Shown piece after piece: positions 6,219 to 8,298 of a stretch of DNA of 8,298 nucleotides. The stretch spans positions 1 through 8,298 of the forward strand of contig CAYPGE010000414.1 in assembly GCA_964409865.1 (NCBI GenBank). Reading direction: 5' to 3'. Source of the stretch: Anammoximicrobium sp964409865. Its GTDB lineage: Bacteria > Planctomycetota > Planctomycetia > Pirellulales > Pirellulaceae. Within the stretch, counting starts at the first letter, position 1; each line of letters opens with the position of its first letter. A program made the position numbers and the translations under genes. A model generated the notes under the pieces. That model had not been told where the DNA came from. It was given only the letters and a program-made list of their open reading frames with translations, and searched no databases.

Positions 6219-6235
6219 CGACACGATTGTCAAGC
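6213..6235. promoter_or_regulatory. Inverted repeat over the -35 box, possible operator
   Basis: GCTTGAC (6213-6219) and GTCAAGC (6229-6235) are perfect inverted copies separated by nine bases. They overlap the candidate -35 box of the protease gene. A second, smaller dyad with the same TGAC/GTCA halves, TGAC-gtgt-GTCA, lies at 6257-6268, immediately after the -10 box. The arrangement suits a dimeric repressor or a Crp/Fnr-like regulator, but the regulator cannot be named. Confidence 0.4.
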
Positions 6236-6256
6236 CTATCCATGGCATCGTAAAAT
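6227..6256 (+). promoter_or_regulatory. Candidate promoter of the aspartyl protease gene
   Basis: TTGTCA (6227-6232) as a -35 box and TAAAAT (6251-6256) as a -10 box are separated by 18 bases. Transcription would start near 6263, about 30 bases before the ATG at 6293. The -35 box lies inside an inverted repeat (6213-6235). Confidence 0.5.
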
Positions 6257-6292
6257 GACGTGTGTCAATCCTCCCACCAAGGAGCCGACGTC

Positions 6293-6727
6293 ATGGGAAC
6301 CGCATGCATGGGCAAAGTCGTCGTTCCAGCCAAGATCGAGAACATCGAGGATCTCTACGCCGTCGATCGGGGCCAGCTCCGCCCCGATGAGGTTCGTCGT
6401 GTCGAGGTGTCCGACGCGCTGGTAGACACGGGAGCCATGATGCTCTCAATGCCCAAACGGTTCATCGCTGAATTAGGGCTTAAGCGATTTCGCACCAGGC
6501 ACGCGCAAACCACGTCCGCCGTCTCGGAATTCGGGGTGTACGGCACAGTTCAATTGACCGTGCAGGGGCGCGACTGCCGAGTCGACGTGGCCAAGGTGCC
6601 CGACGACTGCCCCGTCCTCATCGGGCAGGTGCCCTTGGAACTGCTGGACTTCGTCGTTGATCCGCTCGGGCAAAAGCTGAAGGGGAACCCGGAACACGGC
6701 GGCGAGCACATGATCGATCTGTTTTAG
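6293..6727 (+). CDS. Single-domain retropepsin-like aspartyl protease family protein
   Basis: A 144-residue protein with the aspartyl-protease signature ALVDTGAMMLSMP; Asp45 in D45-T46-G47 would be the catalytic aspartate, and proteins of this size act as dimers that pair two such loops. It continues with a beta-rich body (YGTVQLTVQGRDCRVDVAKV) and the second conserved block CPVLIGQVPLELLDFVVDP near the C-terminus, then NPEHGGEHMIDLF. Stand-alone proteins of this type, lacking signal peptide or membrane anchor, occur in cyanobacteria and planctomycetes, with substrates unknown. Here too no signal peptide is seen, so it should be cytoplasmic. The start is ATG 6293, because AAGGAG at 6279-6284 is eight bases upstream; a longer frame from 6260 has no ribosome site. 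It is the last recognisable gene before an accessory-looking region, and stands alone with its own promoter. Family call is good; proteolytic activity is inferred. Confidence 0.85.
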   Translation: MGTACMGKVVVPAKIENIEDLYAVDRGQLRPDEVRRVEVSDALVDTGAMMLSMPKRFIAELGLKRFRTRHAQTTSAVSEFGVYGTVQLTVQGRDCRVDVAKVPDDCPVLIGQVPLELLDFVVDPLGQKLKGNPEHGGEHMIDLF

Positions 6728-7352
6728 TTCTTGTGTGCGACTTTGCTCCCACCGGCCCCGTGCCCGTCGGGCAACAACTGATAGCTGCTTGGCTGCCAAC
6801 CGCCGCTCCCAATCGCCCCCCAACGAAGAGAGTATCGGTTGAACCCGTGACTGAAGGTTGTGTCTGGCACCACCCGATCCCGCCGGCCCCGCCGGGAGTC
6901 AGCCCCCTGGCAAACAAAATACGTATAGCACCTAATCATGTCCGGTTTAGTTATTTGGCTTAGTCAGGGAACAGGGCCGTTTGTTGACAACAAGCTGACG
7001 TCCACGTAAATTGGCGGAGAACCGGGGCAACAGTGCCGACCAGAAGGAAATCGCGACCCGTGGCCTTGGGCGCGGTTGGGAACGCCGGTACGATGGAGGG
7101 AATCGTCGGGAGTCCGCGGTTCACGAGTTGGAAACATCCGAAGATCGACTCGGAGCCCCCAGGATCCGCCGATCGCCCGGACTCTCGGCAGAAGACAATC
7201 GGCATCGGTGTGACTGCATCACTTCTCACTCGCGTGCGGTGGACGACGAAGGAGAGTGGAAGACCAGTCGCCTTCGAGATAGAACGTCAGTAAAGAACGA
7301 CGATCCCATTGCACCTTGGACGATTTTGTCACAGGAAAGTTGAGTACGAATT
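6728..7352. other. Long region without a defensible gene
   Basis: About 625 bases. The first 200 are GC-rich, with small dyads around 6769-6781 (TGCCC-gtc-GGGCA) and in the GC-rich run near 6886-6905. Several short frames are open on both strands. Examples are 7033-7293 on the plus strand (GTG start, 86 residues), 7011-7343 on the plus strand, and 6960-7229 and 6724-6939 on the minus strand. None resembles a family I know, and they overlap each other. A promoter-like sequence lies at 6984-7012. The region may hold a decayed element, a small RNA or the leader of the next gene. Confidence 0.45.
6984..7012 (+). promoter_or_regulatory. Sigma-70-like promoter candidate
   Basis: A perfect -35 box TTGACA (6984-6989) is followed after 17 bases by TAAATT (7007-7012), a four-of-six -10 match. 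The -35 box is inside a short dyad, TTGTT-gac-AACAA (6981-6993). A transcript would start near 7019 and reach the gene at 7353 after about 330 bases, or serve a small ORF (GTG at 7033) or an RNA. Confidence 0.4.
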
Positions 7353-7703
7353 ATGGAAACGGGGCACAGCCGTACCGACCAAGAACTTTATGAACTACAT
7401 CGACGACGCGTCCAAGAGGCTTACAGTGCGCTGGGCGACCGCGCTGCTTCTCTGCTCGGTAATCGCGGGCTCGAACTCATGAGCTGGCAGGAATTCAAGT
7501 CGCGACTCGGTACAATGAACAAGGTGCAGCGAGAGAAACTTGAATCGCAACTGGACGCGAACATCCCGACCTGTTCGCCCGATGAATGTCTCAGGATCTT
7601 TGCACAGATTCACGACGGACCAGCCCCCACAGACGCAACAAGTCGGTTTCGTGAGTACTCGGTGAGGGCTTCATCTCATCCGAGTGCCGGCTCCACTCGG
7701 TGA
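7353..7703 (+). CDS. Small protein of unknown function
   Basis: A 116-residue protein I do not recognise. The first 85 residues look like a real soluble, mainly helical protein rich in charged residues: METGHSRTDQELYELHRRRV, then SALGDRAASLLGNRGLELMS, then WQEFKSRLGTMNKVQREKLE. After about residue 88 the chain turns to low-complexity sequence ending SSHPSAGSTR, as if the frame runs on into non-coding DNA. No signal peptide or membrane helix is seen, and there is no conserved motif. The ATG is the first start after an in-frame stop at 7341-7343. The only ribosome-site candidate, AGGAAAG at 7333-7339, is 13 bases away, which is too far to be strong. A possible promoter is at 6984-7012. The gene is convergent with the partial gene at the right edge. 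It could be a real accessory gene or a chance frame. Confidence 0.45.
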   Translation: METGHSRTDQELYELHRRRVQEAYSALGDRAASLLGNRGLELMSWQEFKSRLGTMNKVQREKLESQLDANIPTCSPDECLRIFAQIHDGPAPTDATSRFREYSVRASSHPSAGSTR

Positions 7704-7822
7704 GTTCCGCGAGAGTTCGGCGCGGGCCTCGCGCCCCCGCCGAAACCGCCGACCGAAGGTCGCCCCCCCCGGCTTTCCGCTGGAAACTCAGTAGCCGGAA
7801 ACGCCACTGGTCCCAGCCAGTG
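7680..7822. terminator. Cluster of four inverted repeats between convergent genes
   Basis: CCGAGTG/CACTCGG (7680-7700, over the end of the plus-strand gene) has a 7-base loop. TTCGGCG/CGCCGAA (7716-7744) carries an inner GC-rich extension. CGACC-gaa-GGTCG lies at 7750-7762. CACTGG/CCAGTG (7805-7822) sits directly after the stop of the minus-strand gene. None has a clear T run, though the last is followed on the minus strand by GCGTTTCC. They probably help end convergent transcripts; an 8-base C run lies at 7763-7770. Confidence 0.4.
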
Positions 7823-7823
7823 A

Positions 7824-8298
7824 TCAAAGGCTGAGGTAGTGGCGGAACCTCGCTCCGATTGTGGTCTTAATAGTTTCGGTGCATGCTTTCGGCAAGTCCC
7901 GGTGGAGGTCTCCCTCGAAACAGCGATAATCGCCGACCAGATCATAGCCACCGTCGAAGAGCAAATAGGCGATGAACTCCGCCGTAATCTCAGAACATAT
8001 GGATGCCCCCAAACCGGCGCCGTAAGCAGCGGGGAGCAAGAACTCGTATAAGCACACCGAAAGGCCTGCCAGTCTGCCCGCGAGACGCTGATCGAGACAA
8101 GTGCCTGGGAGGAAGATCGGCATTTCGCGACAGAGGAGCGTTAAGTAGTTGTAGAGCATCCCAGCTGATGAAGGGTCATCCGGCTTGAATGGCTTGTCTG
8201 CCGGCCACCGTTCCCGAATGACTACGTCAATCGCCTCGAACAAGTCCTTCGGCTCTTGGTAGTGGCGAATGAGGTTCAGGTGTGTTCGTTTAGACCCC
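7824..8298 (-). CDS. Unrecognised protein, C-terminal part (runs off the right edge)
   Basis: The reverse-strand frame is open from the window edge to TGA at 7824-7826 and gives about 157 residues of a longer protein. Just inside the edge it reads KRTHLNLIRHYQEPKDLFEA, then IDVVIRERWPADKPFKPDD, later MLYNYLTLLCREMPIFLPG, and it ends IGARFRHYLSL. The middle part (LAGLSVCLYEFLLPAAYGAG) is mildly hydrophobic, but its charged surroundings suggest a buried helix rather than a membrane span. No catalytic motif or known family is recognised. Because the frame stays open to the edge, the TTG at 8243 should not be taken as the start. The amino-acid mix looks like a real helical protein. It is convergent with the small gene at 7353. 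Confidence 0.6.
   Translation of the reverse strand, partial: GSKRTHLNLIRHYQEPKDLFEAIDVVIRERWPADKPFKPDDPSSAGMLYNYLTLLCREMPIFLPGTCLDQRLAGRLAGLSVCLYEFLLPAAYGAGLGASICSEITAEFIAYLLFDGGYDLVGDYRCFEGDLHRDLPKACTETIKTTIGARFRHYLSL

Noticed and set aside
5952..6248. N-terminal extension of the DUF1080 frame by 99 codons
   Set aside because: The ATG at 5951 has AAGGAG and begins a proper signal peptide. The extension would bury that signal and overlaps the reverse-transcriptase relic in antisense.
6724..6939. Minus-strand 71-codon frame ending near the protease stop
   Set aside because: The translation (ending GGSKVAHKN) is suggestive of a real peptide, but I could not tie it to any family and found no ribosome site or promoter.
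7011..7343. Plus-strand frames at 7011-7343 and 7033-7293 as genes
   Set aside because: They overlap each other in different frames and match no family I know. The TTG at 7011 lies within the candidate -10 box. They are kept only as possibilities inside the intergenic entry.
7680..7822. Integron attC site
   Set aside because: The dyads lack the GTTRRRY and RYYYAAC core boxes, and no integrase gene is present.

Overview
The window looks like chromosomal DNA of a Planctomycetota bacterium, most likely of the Pirellulales type. The reasons are family content: an exported DUF1080 (3-keto-disaccharide hydrolase-like) protein, a small lipoprotein resembling DUF6655, a large exported protein of unknown function built like other planctomycetal secreted proteins, and a small one-helix membrane protein with a YVDIR motif. 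GC content is moderately high. GTG and TTG starts sit behind good Shine-Dalgarno sequences, and the genes are loosely packed single units on both strands. The assignment is by recognition; no search was run.

Layout. At the left edge (1-380, minus) is the N-terminal part of argininosuccinate lyase (argH), with a TTG start and a near-consensus promoter. Two plus-strand genes follow, both for exported proteins: a lipoprotein (646-1410) and a 650-residue secreted protein with a GTG start (1719-3674). Each is followed by a stem-loop whose 5' part is the same 16 bases. Three minus-strand genes come next: a 101-residue one-helix membrane protein (3776-4081), a histidine-phosphatase-superfamily enzyme (4216-4845) and the exported DUF1080 protein (5139-5951). 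The gap between the last two holds a 22-base sequence present three times, twice direct and once inverted.

From about 6050 the character changes. A plus-strand stretch (6051-6218) encodes what looks like the last ~55 residues of a retron-type reverse transcriptase with no body attached, that is, a relic. It runs into a promoter with an inverted repeat over its -35 box, which precedes an intact single-domain retropepsin-like aspartyl protease gene (6293-6727). After this come about 600 bases with no gene I can defend but with one good promoter-like sequence, then two unrecognised convergent genes (7353-7703 plus; 7824 to the right edge, minus). The sequence between those two is rich in inverted repeats.

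Functionally the left two thirds is a set of independent housekeeping and envelope genes (arginine biosynthesis, export, phosphatase and carbohydrate-related functions) with no obvious shared pathway. The right third looks accessory. No complete novel defence or mobile system is visible. The most interesting points are the reverse-transcriptase relic next to the aspartyl protease, the dyad-bearing promoter between them, and the intergenic repeat families.
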